Part shown: one piece after another, positions 11,096 to 22,599 of the stretch
Numbering within the stretch: position 1 is the first letter of the stretch
Layout: each line of letters opens with the position of its first letter
Origin: Berberis thunbergii
Lineage: Eukaryota > Streptophyta > Magnoliopsida > Ranunculales > Berberidaceae
Direction of reading: 5' to 3'
NCBI GenBank assembly: GCA_003290165.1
Contig: QNQO01000456.1
Coordinates: 310,001-374,000 of the forward strand
Length of the DNA: 64,000 bases
Made by a program: the position numbers and the translations under genes
The notes under the pieces: generated by a model
The model's input: the letters and a program-made list of their open reading frames with translations, nothing else
What the model was told of the DNA's origin: nothing
Databases searched by the model: none

Positions 11096-12729
11096 GATAA
11101 CATAACTTGATTCTCCATACATTCAATTGCCAAATCATGCTTGCAGTTTTCTGAAGTAAGCTGTCTTCTTTTTGTCTAATATTAGTAAACCTTTTGGTCT
11201 ATTCGGAAGAGACAACCATGTAAAATTTCTAGTGACTTTTTTCCTTTGCGCCAAACTAGCCAACGCGTCCGCCTCAGAATTTGTTTCTCTAAAAACATGA
11301 TTGCAATGGCACACCATACATAGTCCCGCAAATTTATGAAATTTCCTTCCACCAATCATTAATATGTCACGGATCTTAATTTTCCGAAAGAACCATAGTT
11401 TAACCAACAAAGAATCCGTTTGAATCATGCACTTTGTAAAACCCTTCATTTTACAAAATTTCAAGCCCTCTAGTAATGCTCTAGTTTCATCGACATTGTT
11501 AGAGCCTACAACAAAGGAAACTTGAGTTGCAGCCACAAGAGAACCCTCATTATCCTTAACCACAAACCTGCTTGCCGCAGAATTTTCCACAGAAGACCCA
11601 TCAACATTTAAAGCAACCCATCCCACTGGCAGGAAAAACCAGTAAACTATACGGATAATGGGTTTTGGCACCTGCATTGTTTGGATACCCAATTTACGAA
11701 GCAACACACCATTTCCATCCTTTTTCTTGGGAGTAAAAAATTTAACAACACATCTAATCCAATGGTAAACCTTTAATCACATAACTAGCCAACCGTTCAT
11801 TTTCTTCATATAATTTCTTATTTCTTAGAATCCAAATTTTCCATAAAATAAAAAGATGAGTAAGGTAAAACAAAATACCTGACTGTGTTAGTGGATTCGC
11901 CCTTCCAAACCAAACACTAAGTATATTATAGACTTCTCCCGGTCTATGAGCATGAATGTCAAACACCAATTCAAACCACACCCTTCTAGCAAGCTCTCCC
12001 TCCAAGAAAAGATGTTTTGTTGTTTCATCACCAATAACTACACTTTGAAGCCAGTTGAAACCCAATTCTCCTTATCTCTCCATAAACTTGTAATGCTCTT
12101 TTGATAATTTTCAAAACAAAGATGAAAATTTTTTAAGGTAAAAAAGGGTGCCATAACCAACTCCAAAACCGTTCCTTCTGCCTCCCCAGTTTCAAAGTAT
12201 CTCACAAGTAGAACTCATCAAAAAATTACCATCGTTATTTGGAGTCCAGATTCTGACATCTTTCTCCCCCACGTCTCCACTCAACCTTCTACTGTATAGC
12301 TCTTGAGTTCTTCTCTACTGCATAGGACCCAGAGATTTAAAATTTTCTCCATGCTTATGCCTTAAGAAAGGTAATTTATTTTCTGTTTCTGCCCAACCAG
12401 TCCAAAGAAATAATTCTCCCGCCATCCACTGTTCATTAAAAAAGCTCACATTACCATAGCTAATCTTCCAGGTGGAATGAGTTCCAAGGAAATCCTTGTA
12501 TTCCAACGATCCTTTAATAAAAGGGGAAGCCCCAACCTAGGCCACTTGGGCCCTAATAGGTACACGTGCCTTCAAATATTTCTTTCTCATAAACATGGAC
12601 CACAAGGAATTTGTATTCAGCAGGCACCACAGAGCCTTAATACAAAAAACACAATCCAAACTGCGTACACTCAAACCGCCTTCCTCAATAGGAAAACTGA
12701 GTCTATCCCAGGCCACCCATTTCTTCTTA

Positions 12730-12753
<24 letters not shown>
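12730..12753. repeat. Homopolymer run of 24 C
   Basis: An uninterrupted C tract inside LINE B ORF2. Its true length is uncertain because such runs slip in replication and sequencing. Confidence 0.9.
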
Positions 12754-12760
<7 letters not shown>

Positions 12761-13071
12761 TCTGCAATTAATTTCTGGATATTCTTTAGAACTTTTACTT
12801 GCACTAGAGTTGCTGCAATAGTATAGATTGACATCGAGAGAATGACATGTCTAATAAGGATCAATCTTCCCCTTGGGGAAAGCAATCTAGCCTTCCATCC
12901 CTGAATTCATTGTTGTGTCTTCTCCATGAAAGAATTAAAATAAATAATTTTACATTTACTTTGATATATGGGCACACCAAGATAAATAAAAGGGGATGGC
13001 TTGTAGCAGTAACCAGTCCATTGTTTAATTATAACCATTCTTTCCACCCGCACCTTCTCGTCCAACACGAA

Positions 13072-13366
13072 AGAACTTGAAGAAAATCATATTTGAAGAT
13101 CTGAGTTGTAAACTATATGAGAGATTGTAAATTTTCTAAAATATTTTTTTTTTAAGTTTAGGGTTAATCCTGTTAACGTTACAAAATAAAATAAAATATA
13201 TATATGGGTAATCACAACATTTTGATGTTAATATCTTGTATGTTATGAAAGCAATGGCTATTGGAGCACAAACTGTTTGGCAATTGAAGAAAGTGGAGAT
13301 TGGTGATGATGACTACATGCATGTTTTCATTTTTGATTTTTTTTTTTAAGTCTGGCAGTCAAATTC
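13072..13366 (+). repeat. Array-unit fragment embedded in LINE B reverse transcriptase
   Basis: About 290 bp match the unit from the cttgaagaaaatcatatttg segment through ctatatgagag and gcaatggctattggagcac to gtctggcagtcaaa. It replaces roughly 60 bp of LINE sequence, judged against LINE A 2816-2880. Both joints show a few bases of shared sequence (gaaaga-ctt, tcaaa). There are no transposon ends, so it looks like filler copied during break repair. Confidence 0.8.
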
Positions 13367-15262
13367 CATGCAATCCACAATAGATTTTTTTTTCTACCAT
13401 TTAGAAATATCAACGAATCATCAATATATAATAAATGGGTGATTGGGGAGCAAGCCGTAGGAGTATGGAAAAAACCTATTTCTCCCCTACGATAAGCTCT
13501 TTTGAGATCCCTACTCAAAACCTTTGTAGCAATCACAAATAGAAGGGGGGAAATCGGATCACTTTGCATGAGTCCCCGAGAGGAACGAAAATACCCCTCG
13601 TATTTGCCTTGTAGTAAGACCGAAAATCCATAGTGCACAATGTAGTTAGAAACAAGATTGCAAATTTTATTGTCAAACCCAAATCTGTGAAGCACCGCAA
13701 GAAGATAACCCCATTCAATTCTATCATCCACCTTTTTCATATCCAACTTAAGAATGACATTGTTTCCGATAACCTTTTTACTACCAATGGTTCTCATCAA
13801 TTCTTGAGCAAGTCCTATATTATCAGAAATCAGTCTTCTTTTAATAAACACCCCCTGCTCCATAGAAATAATTATCGAAAGAAGTCTAGCCAATCTCTCA
13901 CTTAGAATTTTGCTGAAAACCTTATACACCACGTTATAGAGGCTAGTAGGTCTAAATTTAGAAAAGCGAGATGGTTCATCTACTTTGGGAATAAGCGCTA
14001 TAAATTAGCAGTGAAAAAACCTGGTAGAGCATGACATTAAAAAAACTCCGTAGCTGCCAACCACATATCATCACATGATTTGCCAGCAATTTTGAAAAAA
14101 AACTTGCAGTGAATCCATCAGGACCAGAAGCACTGTCTTGTGGGATACTGAAAACCGCGGTTCTAACCTCCTCCATACTTGGCATTTGCATAATCAAATT
14201 ACAATCCACATAATCAATCAGTGTAGGAATGCACTCCAATAATTCCTGATCCTCTATGTACCTTTCAGAAGATAACAAATGCTAAAAAAAATATGTTTGC
14301 CTCTTGAATTATCTACTTTTGATCTGTTATCACATTACCATCATTATCATTAATTTATTGGATTGCCCATCTTTTCTGTTTTGCTTTAACCGAAGCAAAA
14401 AAATACTTTGTGCAAGCATCCTCTTCTTTGAACTTTTTTTCTATTGATTTATGTTTTCAATCGATTTCTTCTTGCATCAAAGCTAGTTTAAGTTCTGCCT
14501 GGCACCTATTCAGGTTACTACTGTCATTTATGTCCTATCCTTGCATCAAACTAAACTTTAGTTGTTGAATTTCATCATGCAAACTTCTAATCTGGCTAAA
14601 GATGTTACCAAAAGTTTTCTGTTCCATATTTTGAGAGCACGACTCAAATGTTTTTAATTTCATAGCCATCTTGTACAAAGCCCCAGCTTCTCTGCAATCA
14701 AATTCCAGTTTCTATCTACAAATCCCATGAAATCTTGATGAGTAGACCACATACTTTGAAATCTAAAAGGGACGTACCTGTCATCGGGAAGATAGGTGAA
14801 GAAACTAGCAAAGGGGCATGATCCGAGCAGGTTTTGAGAAGATGTTCAACTCTTGTATGTTGCATTTCCGCTACCCAATATGAATTCACCAGAAATCTAT
14901 CCAATCTGGACTAGGTTCTATTATCTCCTTGCGGATTATTGCACCATGTGAATTTCGGGCCAACAAACCCAATATCTGAGAGACCACATGTTGAAATACA
15001 ATCTGAAAAATCTGAAATGTGCGACTGAATTGGTGGCCTTCCACCAAGTTTCTCTCCCCCTTCCACTATCACATTAAAGTCCCCACCAATTATCCAAGGC
15101 TCAAACATACCCATAGCGATATGTTCCATTTCTGCCCATAAACTTCTTATTTCTTGCACTACACATTTAGCGTATACAAAGGAAATAAAGAAAGTGCTAC
15201 CAAAACACACTATTGACACCTTACAATGCATCATTTGGTCTGTGCAATTCACAATTTCAAGA

Positions 15263-15437
15263 TTTATATGTTTTTTTTTATTTTTTAAATTAGGCCGTTG
15301 ACCCTTTTTATTTATTTATTAATCCATGCCCGAAGGCTATAGTGCTAACCAAACCAGGCTCGAAGGCTACAACCAAACCAGACTCGAAGGCTACAACCAA
15401 ACCAGGCTCGAAGGCTACAATATCGTTGACATTTAAT
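15263..15437 (-). mobile_element. SINE (3' part), split by CACTA element i
   Basis: T-rich start (poly-A on minus), then the SINE 3' region ending at ttaat. It includes three tandem copies of a 24-25 bp aaccaaaccaggctcgaagg segment. The rest of the same SINE is at 22488-22597. Removing the CACTA element rejoins the two parts, matching the intact minus-strand copy at 58113-58508. Confidence 0.8.
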
Positions 15438-15740
15438 TACTACTACAAATATTAGCTTAGGTAACGCCACTTAGATAGCGCTTTTTTAAAGAGCTATCCA
15501 AGTGGGCACTAGGATAGCGCTTATTTGTCTTAAAAAAAATCAAAAAAAAAAAAAAACACTACAATAGCGCTTTTAATTTTTTTTTTCTTCAGTTAAGCGC
15601 TATCTTAGTTATGTCTTAGATAGCGCTTTAAAAAATGCTATGAGAAAAAACGTTACCAAAGCTACCATAGCGCTTCCAAAGCGCTATGCTACTTACATTT
15701 AGGATAGCGCTTCCGAATAAAAGCGGGAGATCAAATACAT
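15438..15740 (+). repeat. Left subterminal repeat cluster of CACTA element i
   Basis: Repeated gatagcgctt and aagcgctat motifs in both orientations, starting cttaggtaacgccacttag. The block matches 39661-39960 of element ii nearly base for base. Confidence 0.88.
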
Positions 15741-17592
15741 AAAACCGCTTATTATTTCACCCAAATTTTTAAAAGCCCGCTCGATCTAACCTAGAAGGGG
15801 AGAACAACGCCTCCTTCTCTCTCTCGTTCCCCCTCTGTGCATAGCTCTCCCTCCCTTTCTCTCGCCCTGCTCCCTATCTCCATTGCTCTCACTCTCTCCA
15901 TTGCTCTCCCTGCCTCCCTCACTCCACCGCTCTCACTCTCTTTCGCTTTCGAGCTTTGGCTCTTTCTCGACGGAGTGTTGTTGCTGTCTTTCTGTGGTGC
16001 TCCTCTCTTTCTTTCTCCAATTGATCGTCAGTTTTTCATCTCTCAAGATCGAAAACTTTTTAGTCAAGTAATTTCATCTATCTCTATTGATAATTCACAA
16101 CAACGAATCGATTCCAAGTTGAATTAGGTCAACTATTACTCTTTGCACTCTCAAGATCGTCTGATTAGCTTAAGGCATTTGTTTTCTTGGATGATTTGTT
16201 GAAAAGTTTATATCTTTGATATTGTTAGGGTTTATTGCATATTGGGTTTTGAATTGGTTGACAATGCAGTATGCTAGAATTATTTGTTTGAATTAGGGAT
16301 TTTTATGCTACTGTTAGGTAGGGAATTCTATTTTCTCTTGTTTTTCCTCTCTATAAATACAACAAACAGAGAGTTCCTTTTTCCCCTAATCGAGCTCTTC
16401 ACTCAATCAAGATCTCTAAAATTTTGGGTTTGGGGTTTTTAGTTTTCTCCATATTTGCAGCGCATGCCATATTTGCAGATCAATGGCAATCTTAAGTGCA
16501 TTTTACTATCCATATTGCAGATCAATGGCAATCTGAAGTGCATTTTACTATCCATGTGCATTATGAGATTGAATGCTCTGTAATAGAGCATATCTTTGTA
16601 GAATAGAGGATATCCACAATTGAACAATGAAGATAATGTCTGTAGAAGGAAATTGTCTAGTAGATGTTAATTAGTTTACAGCAGTAATTATGAAAAACTT
16701 GACTGTTCAACAAGGTCGTATCTTGTAGCAGTTAGACATAGGTGACTTTAATTGCAGATTCATATGGTGAAAGAGCTGAAAATTGATAGCTTGCTGTTAT
16801 TGAAAAGTTTGTTATTTGTTACTTTAGACATTTTATGCAGATGTTACTACCACATGTGGAGTTCAGTTTGTTTACCTTATATTAGGTTGTGCAATTTCAG
16901 TTGCCACTTTTGCTAATTATCTACTGCTATAAGGATTGTGGGTTGATTCAAAAGTTAGGTCAATAGATATTGCATGAATAAGGCGTTGTGTGTTTTTTCA
17001 GTATATTGATCATACCTATTCTATATATCTGGTTAAGCAATAACTAGTTTATCTCAACGAATTGATCAAATATAAGAAAGCTGCTCTGAATAGCATAACA
17101 TCAATCAGGCAACCTAAATAAAACTAATCAACTTCACAAGCTTGAGATATGAAGATTGGTCCATTATTTGGGGAGTATGGTTGCTTAAATAAAAGAGTTT
17201 TGAATTTTGTTTCTTTATGGATCTATGTTCTTAAATTTTCTGGAACAAAATTCTGTACTTCTTCACATAAGACCAATGAGAATATATAGATGTAGATGGT
17301 TGTGGTGTTCATTGCAAAAGATTTTTTAATACTGTTTCTTCTGTCACATCACTAAGACCAAGTAGAATATATTGCTGTTGAGGGTTATGTGTCGACTCCA
17401 TGTCATTATTTTTATACAAATCTCAATTGCTTGCAAATTACACACAATACTTGCATGGGGTTTGCATTTCAAAATTGAGTCTGCATCTCAAGTTATAATG
17501 CTGTTTGAAACTTTCATGAGAAGAGTATGTACTGATTCAACTTACCTATAGGTGGAACTCTTGAACTTCTCCTGATATATCTTGTTTTGCAG
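15741..17592 (+). other. CACTA element i interior without recognised exon
   Basis: A CT-rich stretch (15800-16010) resembles a plant 5' UTR. A tandem duplication of about 44 bp lies at 16467-16555 (cagatcaatggcaatct core). The rest is AT-rich and intron-like. A 96-codon frame at 15837-16127 is a by-product of the CT repeats and I do not call it a gene. Confidence 0.5.
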
Positions 17593-19247
17593 GGATTTTT
17601 CAATTTTACATCCCGCAGACCTCGCCACTTACTGCAGATTCTGGAGCTTGGTTATAATGTTATGTACAATGATGTTGATATGGTCTGGTTGGCCGACCCA
17701 CTAGCATATCTGAAAGGGCATCATGATGTATATTTCACTGATGATATGGCTGCGGTATGTCAGTTTAATTTAGTTAATGTTGTTTTTTTGTCAAGTATCA
17801 GATGGAAAGTTGTACATGCAATGATGAAAATGAGTTTTATGTTAAATCAAGAAAGATTTCCATATTTGATAAGTTTGTGAGTCTATCAGTTCAGATATGA
17901 AGTTTTAGAAATTTGTTTTCAATGGAACACTAAATATATTGAAAAGAGATCCCAAAAGAACACAAAGGAGCGAGGAGATCGAGAAAACCTGGAAAGAAAC
18001 AAAAGAAAGAAAGAGCTAATAACAAACAACAGAATGATGAAACATTAGCTACTTCGCAAAAAAGACTCCCAATTAGATAATACTGTATTGCTAGCTATAG
18101 TCTAGAAATATTGTTTTGAATTAACCTGCGTGACTTGTCAAAAGAAATATGAACTGAGCTATACTGTACAGGACCAAAAGTTAACAATCCTGATGCACAT
18201 GGCCACTTAAGAGGTTGTTGAAACACCATAACAATCTAAGGGGGTGCCTCAGGATGGACGGTTTTGATTCCAGGGATCTTAGACTTTGGTCTGGTCATGT
18301 TGAAGCAATTACGTTTGTTCTCTGTGTCTGTGCAGCCAAGGCCTATACATATAGGATGTGGCATCCAGCACACAAGCCTATAGCTCGTTGGCATTGGAGG
18401 GACAAGTCATCGAGAGTTCAAGAAGCAAGAATTGAACTCTGAAATTTGCTGTCCTGACAGATTCAGGCATCATATAACGAAGTGGGTTCATCTTGTATCT
18501 CCCCTGGATTGTCATTCAAGCTTCACTGTCTTAGCTAACCTTAGAATCAAAAAAATGATGTATGCCCCCGTTGCTCAGTGGCCATATCAGTCTGACATTC
18601 AGCTTTACCCTTCCTGATAGAAGTATTATGCATTCAAGCAGCTCTGACCTGACATTTGGTAGGAAATGTTGAAATATCCTTAGCCAAAATCAATCCCAGT
18701 GAATGATTATCAATATAGACTTCCCGATATATATTGTTTAGCATAAATTTTTTTCTTTTGGAAAAAAAATTATAAAAATTAATTAAAACATATCTAAATT
18801 TTGTCCATTATAGCCATAGCTAATCAAGTGGTTAATCTGGATATCATTTTGTTATTTTTTTCATTTTAATAGATTTAGAAAGGTCCGATGTGTATTAATG
18901 CTAGGACTTCACAGTGCTTCCAGTTCTTGTCGTGTTATTTATTTCCATCTTTCCTTCCAATGAAATGAGCAGGTGAAACCATTGAACCACTCTTCGGCCT
19001 TGCCAGCTCCAGGGAAAAAGGGTCGCACCTATATCTGTAGCTGCATGATTTTCCTACGGCCCACCAGTGGAGCTAAAAAAGTTATGAAGACGTGGATTGA
19101 AGAACTCCAAGTTCAACCATGGTCCAAGCAAAAGAAAGCCAATGACCAACCTGCTTTCAACTGGGCCTTGAATAGAACTGCGGGACAACTGCATATTATT
19201 TTTTCTCATCTTTTTGGGAGGTTTGATACTAATGCATTTAAGCAAGT
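17593..19247 (+). pseudogene. Fragment of RGXT/MGP4-type xylosyltransferase (GT77 family)
   Basis: Two exons are readable. The first (17593-17754, after an ag and before gtatgt) encodes FTSRRPRHLLQILELGYNV, then NDVDMVWLADPL with the DxD motif used to bind the nucleotide sugar. The second (18973 to about 19247, before gtaagc) encodes PGKKGRTYICSCMIFLRP and a DQPAFNWALN segment. By family knowledge, RGXT/MGP4 enzymes add xylose to fucose in rhamnogalacturonan II in the Golgi. Here the N-terminal membrane anchor and the C-terminus are missing, so this is a captured fragment. The intervening 1.2 kb reads as intron. Family placement rests on recalled motif similarity. Confidence 0.75.
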
Positions 19248-19397
19248 AAGCAAAAGAAACATTATATGAAACTATGAAATTCTATAACAGAGAAAACTTG
19301 GGCAAGGAGAAAAGTAAAAGAGACGGTAGACTATATGTATAGATGCAACTTCAATTATCATGCAAAACGCTCTTTTTTTCATTCAGAAGCCTCAGTG

Positions 19398-19550
19398 AAT
19401 GATAATTGATGTGTATAGATGTGGATAGATGTGTATAGATGTGCATAGATGTGGTTGTAGATGTGGATGTGTATAAATGTGTATGGATGTGGATGATAAT
19501 TGATAAGTGATGTGTATATAACGATGTGTATAGATGTGGATGTATATATA
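19398..19550. repeat. Minisatellite of tgtgtatagatg type
   Basis: Imperfect 12-14 bp copies of gatgtgtatagatgtgga between the captured exon sets. Confidence 0.75.
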
Positions 19551-19861
19551 CACTAGCTCTTACTGAGTTAAAGTTAAAGCTAGTTTTTATTTACTTAAAA
19601 ACCTACTGAAGAGAAGGTATTTACTTAAAAACCTAATACAGGGCATCAGCCTCAAATTGGGATTACGTCATTTATTTATGTCTATTATTCTACTTTTATC
19701 TATATTGCAATCTCAGTCGTTTTTATCTTTGAATGACTTACTGCAGGTCCTTCAAGTTTAGCAATCACCTGTTGCATGTCCAAGTAAGAGTATCATCCAT
19801 ATTTTATAGTCATATATCTATATTTTAACTACTTTTGTTTTGCTCCAAGGTATCATCCATC

Positions 19862-20498
19862 AAAGAGGAGGAAGCGGAAGAAGAAGAAGCTGTATCCATG
19901 AAAGATGATTCGGCGGAGGAGCCCTCAGTGGGTCCTGCAATTGTGTTTCGTATCAGTCTCAAACAACCCCCCTCCAATCTTAAGCACAAGATGAGCGTTC
20001 CAGGTCTTTGTAGAAATTTCAGGTCACACCCCTTCCTCTTGCTTTGTTTAATTTGATTAATTTTGGGGTCTTTGGAGTTTAACGTGAAGCAATTTGGGTC
20101 TGTTTTAGTTGAATTATGGTGTTCCCAGTTGGCTTAAGTGATCAGTTTTGTAAGCATTGCAATGGGTTTGCTTCAAAACAAGAGTTTGTCTTACAGTTGG
20201 CTGAATTGTAAGACCTACAAGGATATCGATGAAGTTCGAGTGAATTTTGACCTTAATTTGGTGCTCCGTTGGAATTGTAGACAGAGTTGGGGTTTTCTGC
20301 TAATGCCCCAAGCTTTAATCAGACTATTTTTTTCATTATTTATTTATTCAATCTAAAATCCATTTAGGAATTGTTGGCTATTTTCGTTATGTGAGTTGGT
20401 GACTGAAAGGTTACATGTGTAATTTTCAGTGCTGTTTCTTGGTGTGGGAAGCTAAATTTAATTGCATGTGCTTCAGAAACTTGTGCAAGAATTCCAAG
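19862..20498 (+). pseudogene. MED16: Fragment of Mediator subunit 16 (MED16/SFR6), N-terminal exons
   Basis: An exon ending at 20022 (before gtcaca) encodes an acidic stretch, then EEPSVGPAIVFRISLKQPPS and HKMSVPGLCRNF. The next exon (20430-20498, after ttttcag and before gtgtgt) encodes AVSWCGKLNLIACASETCAR. The join keeps the reading frame through a split serine codon. These match my memory of the conserved N-terminus of plant MED16, a tail-module Mediator subunit needed for cold and defence gene transcription. The remaining WD-repeat body is absent. The intron is retained, so capture was at the DNA level. Confidence 0.8.
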
Positions 20499-21311
20499 GT
20501 GTGTATTTCATACTAATTTTCTGTTTTATCACACAGTGTGATGAATTTTTGTAAAATTTGATAATCCATAAAGAATGTTTGTAGTTTACACATGGAGTTA
20601 AGTGATAAAAGAGAGGTGTCAACTACTCATTTTGGATCTACCTGTTTTTATTAACCTCCATTTCCTTTGTAATTTTTCTTGCTATTTATGTTCATTCTTT
20701 AGTTCTATTATGGGTGTAAGGGTTGAGGGTAGTGTAATGACTTTTGATTGATCAAAAGTGTCTCAAAGTTGTAGTTTGGCCGTCTTGAGTTTTGAATGAA
20801 AGTGAGAAAGAGAGATTATTAATGTAGTTATAGGTATTGCTCATGCCTACGACACTGCATGACACGACTTCAACATGAAAAATCTTGTGCGCTTATTCTC
20901 TGAAATGCCTGTGAAAGTCACGGTACTCTTTTTTATTATGAATATTAATTTCATGCTTGCCACACTTTCCATTTACTAATATAATAGAATTAAAAACCTA
21001 TAAACATGTCCAAATTAGCTCCATCTTTTCCTTAATTAACACTTCCTCCGATGCACTCCAAGTCTCCAACTTATACTTTGGCAACAGGTTAAGTACAATG
21101 AGAACCTTGACTCAATTATATGGGGATTCTCTGCTGCATTTTTGTTTTGCTCGCTTGAAATAATATTTTTTGGGCTCTTCATAGTTTGCCTTTGCACACT
21201 ATTTTTCTATTGGTATATGTGTAACAGTGTTTATAAACAATATCTTTTGCATCATTTGTATAATCTTCGGTGACCTAATGGCGTATTATTTATGGTCTTA
21301 ATTTTATAAAG

Positions 21312-21786
21312 TGGTGGGCGAACAATTATTTTCACAGAAACAAAGGATTCTGCTTCTGTGCTTTCGGGCCTATTACCTGGTGCACGTGCTTTACATGGAG
21401 ATATACAACAGGCAACACGTGAAGTAAGTTTACTAGCTACATGGTAGTATGCCCTTTTTTGTTATTCCTTAAATTTGGTTGCAAAGTTTGCACTTCGATT
21501 AAGATCTTCAAAATATGTACTTCCAATTTCTGAGAAAGTTCTCTTTCTTTGTTACACTTTTTTTTTTTCGAAAGGCAAGCGTGCCGCCGGTGTTACTTGC
21601 TCCTTTTGGATTGTGTTCTTATTTTTATTTAACACATGTAGCACTCAATCTTTTTCTTCTTAATAATTGGGTGATTCTTTGTAGGTCACACTTTCTGGGT
21701 TTAGGTCTGGAAAGTTCATGACATTGGTGGCCACAAATGTGGCAGCTAGGGGTTTGGACATCAATGATGTGCAGTTGATCATTTAG
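21312..21786 (+). pseudogene. Fragment of DEAD-box RNA helicase RH7, helicase C domain
   Basis: Two exons are readable. Exon one (about 21312-21423, before gtaagt) encodes RTIIFTETKDSASVLSGLLP and ARALHGDIQQATRE. Exon two (21685-21786, after gtag) encodes [20 protein letters not shown] and [13 protein letters not shown]. These are motifs IV and V of the second RecA domain, closest in memory to plant RH7 (nucleolar, rRNA processing). The last codon before the gtgtgt splice site reads tag, where I would expect a glutamine codon, so it is probably a premature stop. The DEAD-box half and the C-terminus are absent. An intron is kept. Confidence 0.8.
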
Positions 21787-21849
21787 GTGTGTACGATCGT
21801 GTTATATATTGACTGGTAGATGGGAATTTGAGAAACAGCTAGAGGTCCC

Positions 21850-22484
21850 GTTACCTGCTGCACTTTGTATGAATGCTTAAATTATATTTTGAATGAATGA
21901 GAAACAGTTAGTTATCCTGTTGTGTCTTTATTGATTGATTGAACGTTGTCATTATTATATTAAATATTATATTTAGCCCAGAAAATCGGTATCGGAAAAA
22001 TAGAAAAAACAAATCAAATAACTTAGATAGCGCTCAAATAAGCGCTATCTAAGTTTAACATATATACTACAATAGCGCTTCTTTTAGCGCTATCTAAGAA
22101 CAATCTAATTACTTCCATAGCACTTATTTACGCGCTATCTTAGCAGATAAACAAATCTAATTTAAAAAATTCATTTAAATTAAATAGCGCTTTTAAGCGC
22201 TATGGTAGTTAATAAAAAAAAATTCACCGAAATTCTAAAGCGCTATTGAAGCTAATTATAAAAAATCAACAAAATTAAATAGCGCTCATCAAAGCGCTAT
22301 TCAAGCTAATTTAAAAAAAAAAATTAGCGCTTTCTAAGGCGCTATTGAAGTTAATTAAAAAAAAAATCAACGCTTAGATAGCGCTTAACGAAGTGCTATT
22401 CAAGTACGCGCCTTGCATAGCGCTTTTTTGAGCGCTATCTAAGCCTATTTTTAAGCGCTATGCAAGCCTACATTTGTAGTAGTG
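21850..22484 (+). repeat. Right terminal and subterminal region of CACTA element i
   Basis: Begins with a segment (tgaatgcttaaattatattt) shared with element ii near 42318, then dense tagcgctat motifs in both orientations from about 22027, ending ttgtagtagtg at 22484. Confidence 0.88.
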
Positions 22485-22487
22485 AAT

Positions 22488-22597
22488 TCTCATCACTTCC
22501 ATCTCACATAGAGACTTACTTTCGCTCCGGTCCATCGCCTCCACCTTGCATGAAAACTTGCTTTCGCTCCTGTCCAATCCATCTAAGCGGTTGCATT
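22488..22597 (-). mobile_element. SINE (5'-truncated remainder), split by CACTA element i
   Basis: Continues the SINE of 15263-15437 (cttccatctcacatagagac to ccatctaagcggttgcattc). It stops short of the tRNA-like head, so the SINE copy was 5' truncated. LINE B ORF2 resumes at about 22600. Confidence 0.78.
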
Positions 22598-22599
22598 CA

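Larger units (their letters stand above)
11135..15252 (-). pseudogene. LINE B ORF2: endonuclease, reverse transcriptase, RNase H (broken)
   Basis: The endonuclease (15252-14716) shows IIGGDFNVIV and CSDHAPLLVS. The reverse transcriptase (14278-13327) shows SGPDGFTASFF, KLDMKKVDDR, GLMQSDPISPLLF and HLLYIDDSL, where the usual YADD has become YIDD. A zf-RVT remnant lies at 12065-11754. RNase H (11707-11135) keeps NVDGS, DETRALL, QTDS and ADALA. It is divided by frameshifts, a 24-base C run at 12730 and about 290 bp of foreign array DNA at 13072-13366. The first part of the endonuclease lies beyond the nested insertion, at 22600-22740 (NVKLLAIAEPMI). It cannot make a full protein. Confidence 0.88.
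15438..22484 (+). mobile_element. CACTA element i: 7.0 kb non-autonomous transposon carrying pieces of three plant genes
   Basis: The ends are tactactacaaat (first base changed from c) on the left and ttgtagtagtg on the right, the inverted CACTACTACAAAT terminus. The 3-bp target duplication aat lies at 15435-15437 and 22485-22487. Both subterminal regions are packed with tagcgctat-type motifs in both orientations, as expected for transposase binding sites. No transposase is present. The interior carries exons of an RGXT-type glycosyltransferase, MED16 and RH7 helicase, separated by intron-like DNA. Its terminal regions are nearly the same as in element ii (39651-42660), so both were moved by one transposase family. 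It sits inside a SINE inside LINE B. Confidence 0.92.

Noticed and set aside
15837..16127. 96-codon open frame as a signal-peptide protein
   Set aside because: It is driven by CT-rich repeats in a UTR-like stretch; no start context, homology or second exon seen.
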